A DNA stretch of 51,431 nucleotides. Origin: Elusimicrobiota bacterium (GTDB taxonomy: Bacteria > Elusimicrobiota > Elusimicrobia > UBA1565). Numbering within the stretch: the stretch's first letter is position 1; every line of letters begins with the position of its first letter. Shown piece after piece: positions 23,023 to 31,862 of the stretch. Position numbers and translations under genes: made by a program. The DNA lies in contig JACPXC010000052.1 in the NCBI GenBank assembly GCA_016196755.1, positions 1 through 51,431 on the forward strand, read 5' to 3'. Under the pieces are notes generated by a model. It had not been told where the DNA came from. It made no database searches and worked only from the letters and a program-made list of their open reading frames with translations.

Positions 23023-25707
23023 ATGCCCAGCCTTTCGTCCCGGGCGCTGCGGCGCGGCCTGCCGCTGGCCGTCCTGCTGGCCTCGCTCCAGCCCGCCGCA
23101 CCCGCCGCCGCCCAGGTCGTCTCGGCCGCGGTCTCGGGGGGCGCCACCCGGGGGATGCCGTTGGGTGCTGTCGGAGGGCGCTCCGCCGTGGGCGCGCCGC
23201 TGTCGGCGCCCGTCTTGGCGCCGTCGCTCATTTCCTCCCTGAGCGCCCCATCCGTCCTAGCGCCGATGCCGGCGCCCTCGCCCCGCGCGTCGGCTGCGGC
23301 GAGCCTGACGGCGGTTTCCGCCGCTGTCGCCGCTCCCATAGTCATCGCCCGGTCCGCGGTCCAAGCCGTCCAGCTCGCCGCGCCGCCGGCCTTGGCTTTC
23401 GAGCTTCCCGCGCCCCTGGCAGGGGGGACCCGACCCTCGCGCGTGTCCAAGCCGGCCGCCGCCGCGGCCAAGCGCCTGGCCGGCTTCACGGCCGCGGTAT
23501 CCATAGAAGGCCGGCGCTTCGACGGCGGCCGCGCCGCGCTCAACGCCGTCGCCGACCCTTCCGGCGGCGCGGCGGCCGCGGCGGGGAGCGAGGCCGCGCC
23601 GAGCAGGAGCCTGCTTTCGCGGTTCGTCGCCGCTCCCTTGAGCGCCGCGGTTTCCCCGGCGGTGGCGGCATGGTCCTACGCCCGGGAAGGCGCGGCCGCG
23701 GTCTCCGAGAACGCCGCCTGGGTCCGCGGCTTCTGGCGCGACCTGAGCGCCGACGGCGTCGACGTCGGCGCGGAGCTCAAGACCGCCTCGGCGATGGCCT
23801 TGGTCATGGCGGCCGTCGCCCTCGCGCCGTCGTGGCTTTACGGCCAGATGGCCCAGCACTTAAAGGACCTCCAGACGCTGGAGACGGCGTCGGGCCTTCC
23901 CTGGTATCAAGTCCCGGTCCTGCAGACCTTCGCCGCCCTGAGCCTGTCGCTGGTCGCGGTGCACGCGCTGAGCGCCTTCCTCACCCGCTATCAGAGCCGG
24001 ACCATGTACACGCTGGGCAACAAGCTCATGAAGGGCGTCAGCGACCTCTACGTGGCCAAGGTCCTGAGCCTCGACATGCGCTGGCAGAACTCGCGCAGCG
24101 TGGGCGACGTGGTCTCCACGGCCACCGACGCGATCTACACGCTCCAGAGCACGGCGTCGGCCATGGTCGTGGACCTGGTGCGCCACGGCGCGGTGGCGCT
24201 GATCTCGGGCGCGGTGATGCTGGCGGTGAGCTGGCAGCTCTCGCTGTTTACGATCCCGTTTCTCATCTTCGTGCTGTCGATCCCGTCGGCCATCTACAGC
24301 AAACGGGTCCAGGACGCCTACCGCTCGTTCTTCGCGATGAAGAAGCCGCGTTTTGCCGGCGCTCTGCAGGAGATCGTGGTCAACATCCTCAAGGTCAAGG
24401 CCGCGGGCCGGGAGGCCGCCGAGCTCGAGAAGATGCGCGGGCTCAGCCACCAGACCTACATGGTCGGCGGCGGCGAGATCGCCGACGTGGCCGCGCCCCG
24501 GCGCGCGCTGGCCGGCGGCCTGACCGACGTGGCCAAGGTGCTCGTCATCGCGGCCGCGGTCTGGGCGGTCTATCTGGGGACCCTGCCGGTGGCGGCGGCG
24601 GTCATGTACATCTTCCTCGCCAATTTCTTCCGCGAGGCGATGCAGGCCCTGTCCGGGCTGTGGGTGTCGCTTAAGTCGATGCGCGGCGCCGCGGCGCGCT
24701 ACGACAAGACGATGCGCCAGGTCTCCGAGGACATGCGCTCGGGCGGGACGGTCCTGGCGCCGGCCGCCGGCGGACGCCGCGTCGAGATGCGCGGCGTCAA
24801 GTTCCGCTACACGGCCGACGGGGCCCAGGTCCTCAAGGGACTCGACCTCGACATCAAGGCGGGCGAGATGGTGGGCTTGGTCGGCATGAGCGGCGGGGGG
24901 AAGACCACCGCCGCGCTGGCCCTGCTCGGGCTCTACCCGCTCGAGGCCGGCGAGATAGTCGTCGACGGCGTGCCGCTCGGCGCGCTCGACCTGCGCGCCT
25001 ACCGCGGTTCGGTCGGCGTCAGCCTGCAGGACTCCATCCCGTTTGCGGCCACGCTCTCCGAGAACATCGCCTATCTTCGCCCCGGCGCCCAGGAGGCCGA
25101 CATCTGGGACGCGGCGCGGGCCGCGGGCCTCCACGAGCAGATCGTCCGCTTCGGCGCGGACCGGGCGGTCTCCGCCGAGGCGGCCGGCGACCCGGAGACG
25201 GCCGCCCTGCTCAAGGCCATCGAGGCCCGCCTGCCGGCCCTGCGCGCGGCGCTGGACGCCGGCATCCCCGCGGGCGAAGCCGCGGCGCGGGCGGGGGCTT
25301 TGGATGAAGTCACGCGGCTGGGCTATCGGATGCGCGTGGGCGAGCGCGGGATCAACATCTCGGGCGGCCAGAAGCAGCGCCTGATGCTGGCCCAGCTCTT
25401 CATCCGGAGCGAGCGTCCCTTCGGCCTGATGATCTACGACGAGCCGACCGCGGCGCTCGACGGGCGCTCCCAGCAGCTCATCGAGGACCAGATCGCCCTG
25501 CGGCGCGGGAAGTCCACCCAGATCGTCATCGCGCACCGCTTGAGCAACGTCCAGCGCGCCGACCGCATCGTGGTGTTCTCGGAAGGCGCCGTCGTCGAGC
25601 AGGGCACGCATGACGAGCTGATGGCCGCCGGCGGGGTCTACGCCAAGATGTGGGACGCCCAGCGTCTGCTCGACGCGGCCGCCCAGCAGACAGCCCGCGT
25701 CCAGTAG
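23023..25707 (+). CDS. ABC exporter (fused membrane and ATPase domains) with long Ala/Pro/Ser presequence
   Basis: An 894-residue half-transporter. Residues 1-34 look like a signal peptide ending P-A-A-A-Q, and residues of about 35-245 are Ala/Pro/Ser/Val-rich low complexity, which ordinary type I exporters lack. The membrane domain (about 245-570, six helices) is followed by the ATPase: Walker A GMSGGGKTT, Q-loop SLQDSIPF, signature NISGGQKQR, Walker B LMIYDEPTAALD, switch IAHRLS. An insertion of roughly 50 residues with Ala-rich helices lies between the Q-loop region and the signature. It would act as a homodimer or with a partner. Two MFS proteins further on carry the same kind of presequence. 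Confidence 0.9.
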   Translation: MPSLSSRALRRGLPLAVLLASLQPAAPAAAQVVSAAVSGGATRGMPLGAVGGRSAVGAPLSAPVLAPSLISSLSAPSVLAPMPAPSPRASAAASLTAVSAAVAAPIVIARSAVQAVQLAAPPALAFELPAPLAGGTRPSRVSKPAAAAAKRLAGFTAAVSIEGRRFDGGRAALNAVADPSGGAAAAAGSEAAPSRSLLSRFVAAPLSAAVSPAVAAWSYAREGAAAVSENAAWVRGFWRDLSADGVDVGAELKTASAMALVMAAVALAPSWLYGQMAQHLKDLQTLETASGLPWYQVPVLQTFAALSLSLVAVHALSAFLTRYQSRTMYTLGNKLMKGVSDLYVAKVLSLDMRWQNSRSVGDVVSTATDAIYTLQSTASAMVVDLVRHGAVALISGAVMLAVSWQLSLFTIPFLIFVLSIPSAIYSKRVQDAYRSFFAMKKPRFAGALQEIVVNILKVKAAGREAAELEKMRGLSHQTYMVGGGEIADVAAPRRALAGGLTDVAKVLVIAAAVWAVYLGTLPVAAAVMYIFLANFFREAMQALSGLWVSLKSMRGAAARYDKTMRQVSEDMRSGGTVLAPAAGGRRVEMRGVKFRYTADGAQVLKGLDLDIKAGEMVGLVGMSGGGKTTAALALLGLYPLEAGEIVVDGVPLGALDLRAYRGSVGVSLQDSIPFAATLSENIAYLRPGAQEADIWDAARAAGLHEQIVRFGADRAVSAEAAGDPETAALLKAIEARLPALRAALDAGIPAGEAAARAGALDEVTRLGYRMRVGERGINISGGQKQRLMLAQLFIRSERPFGLMIYDEPTAALDGRSQQLIEDQIALRRGKSTQIVIAHRLSNVQRADRIVVFSEGAVVEQGTHDELMAAGGVYAKMWDAQRLLDAAAQQTARVQ

Positions 25708-25710
25708 CGC

Positions 25711-25716
25711 TATAAT
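25711..25716 (+). promoter_or_regulatory. -10 box TATAAT of the zinc-ribbon/YaeQ unit
   Basis: A perfect TATAAT starting 4 bases after the ABC exporter stop codon ends exactly 6 bases before ATG 25723. It predicts a leaderless two-gene mRNA. Confidence 0.7.
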
Positions 25717-25722
25717 CCCGGC

Positions 25723-26058
25723 ATGGCCGACTGTCCGAAGTGCCCCTACGTCGGGCTCAACCTAGTCCGCACGCCGCAAGGCGTCCAGGTCGACGAGTGC
25801 CCCGAGTGCGGAGGGCGCTGGTTCGACGCCGGCGAGCTCCAGGCCGCCTCGGCCGACCCGGCCAAGCTGGCCGCCGCGCTCGAGGACGGGTCCGACTCGA
25901 AACCCTCGACCCGGGCCTGCGCGCGCTGCGGGGGGGAGCTCCGGAACCGGCCGCTCATCAGCCGCTTCCTGCGCGTCGACTACTGCCCGCGCTGCCGCGG
26001 CTTCTGGGTCGACAAGAACGAGCTGCACTTAGTCGACAAACTCTTAAAAGGCGAGTAG
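25723..26058 (+). CDS. double zinc-ribbon protein (TFIIB-type zinc finger family)
   Basis: A 111-residue protein built of two similar zinc ribbons. The first has CPKC ... CPECGGRWFDAGEL, the second CARCGGEL ... YCPRCRGFWVDKNEL. The C-x-x-C pairs and the trailing W-F/V-D-x-x-E-L are the signature of the bacterial zf-TFIIB family, whose role is unknown (nucleic acid or protein binding is presumed). It is followed without a gap by a YaeQ-like gene whose GTG uses the last base of its stop codon. Confidence 0.88.
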   Translation: MADCPKCPYVGLNLVRTPQGVQVDECPECGGRWFDAGELQAASADPAKLAAALEDGSDSKPSTRACARCGGELRNRPLISRFLRVDYCPRCRGFWVDKNELHLVDKLLKGE

Positions 26059-26591
26059 TGGACCTCTACCGCCTGCGCGCCGAGATGGGCGTCAACGGCG
26101 GCGAACGCAAGTTCATCCTCAACTGCATCGACAACGAGACCCCCGAGCACCTGGCCATGAAGCTGGCCGCCTACCTGTGCTTTTGGGACGAGGACCTGCT
26201 CTTGGACGCCAGCGCGAAGACCCCGGCGCTCTCCGGCCAGGAGTTCCGCCCCGACCTCCTTGGGCTGGACGCCGGCGGCGAGGTCGCGCTCTGGGTCGAA
26301 TGCGGCAACACGGCGATGCACAAGATGAGCAAGGTGGTGCGCAAGTGGCCCGACGCGCGGGTGGCGATGTTCAAGGATACCGAAGCCAAGGGGCGGTTCC
26401 TGCGCGAGGAGCTGACCCGCAACCTGCCCGGCCCCGACCGCGTGGAGATATACTGCTGGCCCGCGCGCGGGTTCCGGGAGTGGAAGGAACTGCTCTCCGA
26501 GAAGACCGAGGTCTTCGGCGAGGCCAAGGCCGGGGCGTTCAACCTGGTCGTCAACGAGAAGATCTACGCCACCGACCTGCTCCGCGTCTGA
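26058..26591 (+). CDS. yaeQ: YaeQ family protein (PD-(D/E)xK nuclease-like fold)
   Basis: A 177-residue protein, close to the family length of about 180. The pattern E-T-P-E-H-L-A-M-K-L-A-A-Y, then FRPDLLGLDAGGEVALWVECGN, matches YaeQ (DLW...GxIxLWIEVG). YaeQ has a restriction-endonuclease-like fold, with an Asp and a Glu in this block; its biological role is unsettled. The GTG start at 26058 overlaps the last base of the zinc-ribbon gene's TAG, so the two are coupled. Confidence 0.8.
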   Translation: MDLYRLRAEMGVNGGERKFILNCIDNETPEHLAMKLAAYLCFWDEDLLLDASAKTPALSGQEFRPDLLGLDAGGEVALWVECGNTAMHKMSKVVRKWPDARVAMFKDTEAKGRFLREELTRNLPGPDRVEIYCWPARGFREWKELLSEKTEVFGEAKAGAFNLVVNEKIYATDLLRV

Positions 26592-26649
26592 TCCAGGAGC
26601 GCGCGCGCCTGAGCGAGCGCGGCCCCTTGCGGGGGAGGGGTCCGCGTCC

Positions 26650-26655
26650 TACCCT
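26650..26655 (+). promoter_or_regulatory. -10 box TACCCT of the TPR protein gene
   Basis: TACCCT ends 6 bases before the GTG start at 26662. It fits the TANNNT pattern of the other units but is otherwise a weak -10. Confidence 0.4.
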
Positions 26656-26661
26656 TAGAGG

Positions 26662-27918
26662 GTGAGAGCCTTCCTGCTCGCGGGAGCCCTGGCCCTTCCC
26701 GCCTCCGGCGCGATCTCCCCCGGCGTCGTCCGCGAGGCCACCGACCCCTTATACGAATATAACGCCGCCAAAGCCCGGCGCGACGCGGCCAACGCCGAGC
26801 TATACCGGCAGAACCTCCGCCTCGACGCCGCGGCCAATGACGTCAACGCCCGGCTGGCCGCCGCGCGGGAAGTGGAGAAGGCCCAGCTCGCCAAGCAGGC
26901 GGCCGACGCCGACTTCGACAAGGTTGTGCGGAAGATGAAGCCCGGCGACGCCATCTGGGTCCAGGAGACCGCCGTGGGCACTACCGAGGACCGCTACTCC
27001 AACCGCATCCCAGAGGTCGGCGACGGGGCCGAGGTGCTCTATGCCCTCGACGCCCAAGGCTCGCCCATCTCGGGCCGGCCGGTGGCGCCGCTGCGCGCGC
27101 CCGACGCGCCCGGGACGGGCTTCGTCCGCCCGGTTGTCCCGGATCCCGGCCTCGTAGCCTACGGCCGCCCGGCGGGCTTCGCCAACTCCAACGAGGAGCC
27201 GCGCGGGAGGCCCGTGCCCGCGGCGTCGGAGCCGCCGCGGCGCGAGGCGCCCCCGACCCCGTCTGGGACGGCGCCCTCCTCCGCCGACGAGGGCACGCCG
27301 GTCCTGGCCCCGCTGCCGGAACCGGTCATCAATCTGACCTTCATGCGCTTCTCCGACCCCACGCGCTTTCCGACGCTCAATGCCCCGCGCGGCGCTCCCG
27401 GCGACGGGGCGTCCACGCTGCTCGCCGGGGTAGGGCGGGAGGTCCGGCGCGGCGACCTGGCCGGGGCTTGGAAGGGCGTGCGGGTCCTCCTCGATAAGCA
27501 TCCCGACGACCCCGGCGTCCGGCGCCTGGCCGCGGCGCTGCTGCTGCGGTTAGGACGCCCCATCGAGGCCGAGCGCCATGCGCGCGAGTCGCTCCGGCTC
27601 GACCCCACCGACGCAGACGCCTGGACCGTCCTCTCCTGGGCGCTCCTGCGCCAGGGCCGGCTCCGAGAGGCCGCCCAGGCGGCCCGTGCGGCTTTGGACC
27701 TCGACCCCAACGCCTCAGGCGCCGCCGCGGCTCTGACGGCCTCCGGTCGATCCGCCGCGCCTCGCCGGACGACGGCTCCTCAGCCCGCTCCTTTCCCTCT
27801 CCCGTCCGTCCCATGGGCCCCGCCGGGGGACTCGCTGCGCGCCTTGGCCGCCGGCGCCCTCGCCGCCTTCATCCTTGCCGCCTTCCTCCTGCCGCGCGTG
27901 TTCCGGCGCAAGGTATAA
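26662..27918 (+). CDS. TPR protein with signal peptide and C-terminal membrane anchor
   Basis: A 418-residue protein. It has a signal peptide (VRAFLLAGALALPASGA) and a helical charged segment (residues 25-90, many Ala/Asp/Arg). A Pro/Gly-rich linker follows, then TPR-like repeats of about residues 240-355 (AAALLLRLGRPIEAERHARESL, described as one 34-residue unit; then DAWTVLSWALLRQGRLREAAQ). A C-terminal transmembrane helix with the basic stop RRKV ends it. The TPRs should face the periplasm. The look is similar to the sensor half of the two kinases at 9409-13466, but without a kinase. The TAA stop lies inside the next gene's TATAAT. Confidence 0.75.
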   Translation: MRAFLLAGALALPASGAISPGVVREATDPLYEYNAAKARRDAANAELYRQNLRLDAAANDVNARLAAAREVEKAQLAKQAADADFDKVVRKMKPGDAIWVQETAVGTTEDRYSNRIPEVGDGAEVLYALDAQGSPISGRPVAPLRAPDAPGTGFVRPVVPDPGLVAYGRPAGFANSNEEPRGRPVPAASEPPRREAPPTPSGTAPSSADEGTPVLAPLPEPVINLTFMRFSDPTRFPTLNAPRGAPGDGASTLLAGVGREVRRGDLAGAWKGVRVLLDKHPDDPGVRRLAAALLLRLGRPIEAERHARESLRLDPTDADAWTVLSWALLRQGRLREAAQAARAALDLDPNASGAAAALTASGRSAAPRRTTAPQPAPFPLPSVPWAPPGDSLRALAAGALAAFILAAFLLPRVFRRKV

Positions 27919-27919
27919 T
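27914..27919 (+). promoter_or_regulatory. -10 box TATAAT of the patatin/CYTH unit
   Basis: A perfect TATAAT ends 6 bases before the GTG at 27926. The TAA within it is the stop codon of the upstream TPR gene. Confidence 0.7.
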
Positions 27920-27925
27920 CCAGGA

Positions 27926-28822
27926 GTGGCAGAAACCCCGTCCCTCGCCGAGGCGCCGCTGGGCAGCCGGCCCACGGCGCTGGTCCTCTCGGGCGGGGCC
28001 GCGCTCGGGGCTTGGCAGGGCGGCGTGCTCTGGGCCCTCGAGAAGAACCACGGGCTGTCGTTTCCCCAGGTCCTCGGCACCAGCGCCGGCAGCGTCAACG
28101 GGGCGGCCTACTTCCAGGGCACGACCGACCTGCTGCGCGAGCTCTGGCGCGACGTCCCCCGCGAGGCCTTCCTGCGCTTCGAACCGCGCCTCTCCCCGCC
28201 CAGCCTGTTCTCGCTGGACTCCATCGCCGGCTATCTGGGGAGCGTCATCTCAGAGGAGCGCTGCCGGGCCGCCAAGCGCTGCTGGTTCTACGCCGTGGCA
28301 GTCGACATGGGCGGGGCCGGCACCGTGCAGGCCCAATACTCGCCGGAGCCCGGCGGCCCCTGGGACGGCCCCCTGCTCGAGCACGTGCTGGGGTCGATCG
28401 CCGTCCCCTTCGTATTCCCGCCGAGGCGCCTTGCCGCCAACGGCTCGCCGGCCCGCCTGTTCGTGGACGGCCACCTGTCGAGCTTCGTCGACCTGGGGCC
28501 TCTGCTCGACCGCGGGGCCTTGGACCTCCTGTTCGTGAGCGTGATCGGCCCGGGGCGCGGGACCAAGCCGCGGCTCTCCCCGCGCGGCTACGTCTCGGCC
28601 ATCATCAACCAGCTCATGCGCTCGCAGGTCGACAACACCCTCTTCGCGGCCTCCGACCGCATCCGGCGGGGCGGCGTCCGGGTCTTCGAGTTCGGGCCCT
28701 CCCGGCCGCTCGACATCTCGGTGTTCGGCTTCAAGAAGGACGAGTGCCGCCGGGTCTTCGACCAGGGCGTCGGCGACGCCGCCGTCCTGGCCAAGGACGC
28801 GTCGCCGTGGAGGGTGTTGTGA
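27926..28822 (+). CDS. patatin-like phospholipase
   Basis: A 298-residue cytoplasmic or membrane-associated lipid acyl hydrolase. The oxyanion motif is LVLSGGAALGAWQGG, the nucleophile elbow GTSAGS (G-x-S-x-G), and the catalytic Asp lies in FVDGHLSS (usual D-G-G/A, here D-G-H). The GTG start (VAETPS) is chosen from the TATAAT 6 bases upstream. A longer ATG frame from 27875 would run back through the TPR gene. It is coupled by a GTGA overlap to the CYTH protein. Confidence 0.88.
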   Translation: MAETPSLAEAPLGSRPTALVLSGGAALGAWQGGVLWALEKNHGLSFPQVLGTSAGSVNGAAYFQGTTDLLRELWRDVPREAFLRFEPRLSPPSLFSLDSIAGYLGSVISEERCRAAKRCWFYAVAVDMGGAGTVQAQYSPEPGGPWDGPLLEHVLGSIAVPFVFPPRRLAANGSPARLFVDGHLSSFVDLGPLLDRGALDLLFVSVIGPGRGTKPRLSPRGYVSAIINQLMRSQVDNTLFAASDRIRRGGVRVFEFGPSRPLDISVFGFKKDECRRVFDQGVGDAAVLAKDASPWRVL

Positions 28823-29619
28823 CTGCAGCGGCCGCCCAGCGTCGGATCATCGACCGCCTGCGCATCCAAGACTTCCGCTTCGTCGAGATCGAGTCCAAGC
28901 GCCGCGTCGTCCCCGAGGAGATGGCGGACCTGCGCGCCTTCATCCTCTCGCGCAAGCGCGTCAAGCACGCCAAGGCGGGCTTCTTTTTCGACCAGTTCCT
29001 CGACACGCCCGACAACAGCCTGTTCCGCAAGGGCGCCAGCTTGCGCCTGCGCTACAAGCGAGACGGGACGGCGGTCTATCTCCAGTACAAGGGGCCGGGC
29101 TTCCACCGCGGCGGGGTGCTCTACCGTTCGGAGTTCCGCTCCGAGCGGCTGACCAGCCTCCTTCAGGAAGAGAGCCATCACGACATCATCCGCTTCAACC
29201 AGACCTCGGTGGCGGGCATTCTCGCCCAGCACCGCGGGACGCCGATAGAACAGGCCATGCGCAGCCATCTCGGCGAGGCCACGCTCCGGCGCATCACGGT
29301 CGGCCCCATCATCTCGATGTATCAGAAGGACAAGTTCGTCGTCGACCTGGGGCACGTCTTCCTCGAGCCGTCGCTCGACCGCGTCTACGCCTTCCGTATA
29401 GGGCGGGGCGGCGTCCATCCGCTGTCGACCTTCTGCGAGTATGAGAACGAGGTCAAGGCCAAGCGCGGGTTCGAGGACGAGAAGCTCGACTATATCGAAG
29501 ACCTCCTCGAGTTCGACTCCCGCCTGGCCAGGTCTTTCGATATGCCACACGAGCCGCTCGATAAATACCACCGCTGCGCGTCGTTCTTTCTGCGCAAGTC
29601 GGAAGGAAGGCGACCATGA
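28819..29619 (+). CDS. CYTH-like (triphosphate tunnel) domain protein
   Basis: A 266-residue protein. The CYTH signature E-x-E-x-K is present as E23-I-E25-S-K27. It is followed by the family-like FDQFLDTPDNSLFRKGASLRLR (described here as the YFDTPD-x-x-L-x-x-x-x-LRxR block), a YKGP segment, and an acidic CEYENEVK near residue 215 that could complete the metal/triphosphate tunnel. Family members hydrolyse inorganic triphosphate or thiamine triphosphate, or make polyphosphate (VTC branch); which applies is not clear. The GTG start overlaps the patatin stop (GTGA). Confidence 0.78.
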   Translation: MTAAAAQRRIIDRLRIQDFRFVEIESKRRVVPEEMADLRAFILSRKRVKHAKAGFFFDQFLDTPDNSLFRKGASLRLRYKRDGTAVYLQYKGPGFHRGGVLYRSEFRSERLTSLLQEESHHDIIRFNQTSVAGILAQHRGTPIEQAMRSHLGEATLRRITVGPIISMYQKDKFVVDLGHVFLEPSLDRVYAFRIGRGGVHPLSTFCEYENEVKAKRGFEDEKLDYIEDLLEFDSRLARSFDMPHEPLDKYHRCASFFLRKSEGRRP

Positions 29620-29668
29620 CCGAGCATAGCGCAGGAAATGGTCGACCTTGTGTTCGCAGGAGACGACC

Positions 29669-31639
29669 ATGACGTCCCGCAAGTCCCACGCCAAGAACGT
29701 CGGCCCGCTCAAGCAGGCCGAGACCATCATCGAGATCGCCAGCCGGTTCGGGCCGCTCATCGAGGCCTTGCCCGACGTGGTCTACGTCAAGGACCTGTCC
29801 CTGCGCAACCTGGCGGTCAACGCGCGCTACGAGAGGCTGGTCAAACGGAGCCGCGACGCCATCCTCGGCCACACCGACGAGGACCTCCTGCCGCCGACCC
29901 TGGCCGCCTCCTGCCGCGCCGCGGACCTGTCCGTCCTGAAGTCCGGCCTCGCGCAGCGCTACGAGCAGGTGGGTGACGACGGCACGGTCTTCGACACGGT
30001 CAAGGCGCCGCTCTTGGGGGAGGACGGCACGGCGATCGGGCTCATCGGCGTCTCGCGCGACGTCACCGACTACAAGCGCGTCGAATCGGCCCTGCGCAGG
30101 GCCGAGGAGCGCCTCGGCCGGGTCGTCTCCGAGGCGCCCGTCGTCTTGTTCCAGATCGACCGCCGCGGCGTCATCACCCTGTCCGAAGGCCGAGGCTTGG
30201 CGGCTCTGGGCCTCAAGCCCGGCCAGGCCGTGGGGGCCTCGGTGTTCGAGATGTACGCCCACAACCCGGCCATCCTCGAGAGCGTGCGCCGCGCCCTGGC
30301 CGGCGAGGCCTTCTCGGTCGTCACCAAGGAAGCCGGCCTGTGGTTCGAGATCCACTATCAGCCCCAGCGCGGCGCGGGCGGAAAGGTCGAGAGCCTGCTC
30401 GGGGTGGCGACCGACGTTACCGCCCGGGTCGAGTCCGAGGTCGAGGTCCAGCGCCTGCTCGCCGTCGAGAAAGACCTGCGCGACGAGGCCGAGAAGGCCA
30501 GCCGCGCCAAGGACGACTTCTTGGCCCTCCTCTCGCATGAGCTGCGCACTCCCATGACGGCGATGATGGGCTGGACCTATCTCCTGCGCCAGAAGGAGGT
30601 GGGGAGCCCCGAGTTCAACCAGGCGCTCGAGATCATCGAGCGCAACATGCACCTGCAGGCCCAGATCATCGAGGACCTGCTCGACGTCTCGAAGATCTTC
30701 ACGGGGCGCATGCGCGTCGAACAGCGCTCGCTGGACCTCTCCGCCATCGTGCGCGCGGCCATCGACGTGGTGCGGCCGGTCGCCCAGGCCCACGGCGTAT
30801 CGCTCGACCTGGGGCCGCTGTCCTCGATCATGGTCGTCGGCGACCCGGAGCGGCTCCAGCAGGTGGCCTGGAACCTGCTCTCAAACGCCCTCAAGTTCAC
30901 GCCCGACGCCGGAAAGGTGCTCGTCCGCCTGAAGCGCTCCCGCGACACCGTCGAGCTGACCATCACCGACTCCGGGATCGGCATATTGGCCGAGTACCTG
31001 CCCCACGTGTTCGATCCGTTCAGCCAGGCCGAGCGCGCGCTGACCCGCGAGCACCGCGGCCTCGGCTTGGGGCTGGCGATCGTGCGCCACATCGTCGAGC
31101 TCCATGGCGGCTCGGTCAAGGCCGAGAGCGCCGGGACCGGCTGCGGGTCGACCTTCAGCGTCCGTCTTCCCATCATGGCCGAGGCCCGGGCCCAGGCGCC
31201 GGCGCCCGGCGCGCTCCCTCCCGGCGGGCTCGAGATCCTCTATGCTTCGCTGCCGCGGCTCGATGGGGTCCGGGTCCTCCTGGTCGAGGACGAGCCGCAC
31301 CTTCGTAAGATGCTCGAAGCCTCGCTCAAAGGCCTCGGCGCCGACGTGGAGGCCGCGGCGTCGGCGGCCGCCGCCCTGGCCGCGATGGACAAGCGGGTGC
31401 CCGACGTCCTGATCAGCGACCTGGGGATGCCCGGCACCGACGGCTACGCGCTCATCCGCAAGGTGCGCGCCCGCCCGGCCGACCAGGGCGGCGAGGTCCC
31501 CGCCGCCGCGCTGACCACCCAGACCCGCGTCGAGGACCGCACCCAGGTCCTGATGGCGGGCTTCCAGATGTACCTCCCCAAGCCCGTGGAGCCGGCCGAA
31601 CTGGCCGCCGCGGTGCGCTCCCTGGCCCGCCGGAAGTAA
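29669..31639 (+). CDS. soluble hybrid histidine kinase (PAS-PAS-HisKA-HATPase-REC)
   Basis: A 656-residue sensor kinase without transmembrane helices. Domains in order: PAS about 20-130 (ALPDVVYVKDLSLRNLAVN), PAS about 140-255, HisKA with phospho-acceptor H290 in LLSHELRTP, HATPase about 395-510 (WNLLSNALKFTP, DSGIGI, GLGLGLAIV), and a C-terminal receiver with D584 in ISDLGMPGTDGY. It senses a cytoplasmic signal, possibly redox or a small ligand. ATG 29669 is chosen over 29648 because GGAG precedes it by a good distance. It has no receiver partner next to it; the stop codon is followed directly by the insertion element. Confidence 0.92.
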   Translation: MTSRKSHAKNVGPLKQAETIIEIASRFGPLIEALPDVVYVKDLSLRNLAVNARYERLVKRSRDAILGHTDEDLLPPTLAASCRAADLSVLKSGLAQRYEQVGDDGTVFDTVKAPLLGEDGTAIGLIGVSRDVTDYKRVESALRRAEERLGRVVSEAPVVLFQIDRRGVITLSEGRGLAALGLKPGQAVGASVFEMYAHNPAILESVRRALAGEAFSVVTKEAGLWFEIHYQPQRGAGGKVESLLGVATDVTARVESEVEVQRLLAVEKDLRDEAEKASRAKDDFLALLSHELRTPMTAMMGWTYLLRQKEVGSPEFNQALEIIERNMHLQAQIIEDLLDVSKIFTGRMRVEQRSLDLSAIVRAAIDVVRPVAQAHGVSLDLGPLSSIMVVGDPERLQQVAWNLLSNALKFTPDAGKVLVRLKRSRDTVELTITDSGIGILAEYLPHVFDPFSQAERALTREHRGLGLGLAIVRHIVELHGGSVKAESAGTGCGSTFSVRLPIMAEARAQAPAPGALPPGGLEILYASLPRLDGVRVLLVEDEPHLRKMLEASLKGLGADVEAAASAAAALAAMDKRVPDVLISDLGMPGTDGYALIRKVRARPADQGGEVPAAALTTQTRVEDRTQVLMAGFQMYLPKPVEPAELAAAVRSLARRK

Positions 31640-31640
31640 G

Positions 31641-31755
31641 AGTTCTGATTAGGGACAGTCCCTGAAATTCACATTCGTGTTAGTGATGGGGATTTTTACG
31701 CGCTTCGGGCGCGTGGATTCGCGGATTGCGAACGACCGCAATCCGCGAATCTCGG
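31641..31755 (+). repeat. left end repeat with three hairpins
   Basis: Hairpins at 31651-31663 (AGGGACAGTCCCT), 31698-31714 (ACGCGC loop TTCGG GCGCGT) and 31716-31751 (15-bp perfect stem GATTCGCGGATTGCG, 6-base loop). The outermost bases are AGTTCTGATT. Confidence 0.85.
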
Positions 31756-31862
31756 GGAATTAACGGCGGGAAGGGTCGGCGAACGGCGTGCACGCTTCGC
31801 GCACGGTCCAGGTTTCAAATTCGGAGAATGACCCTAATCACGAGGGCGCTATCGGACTCTTG

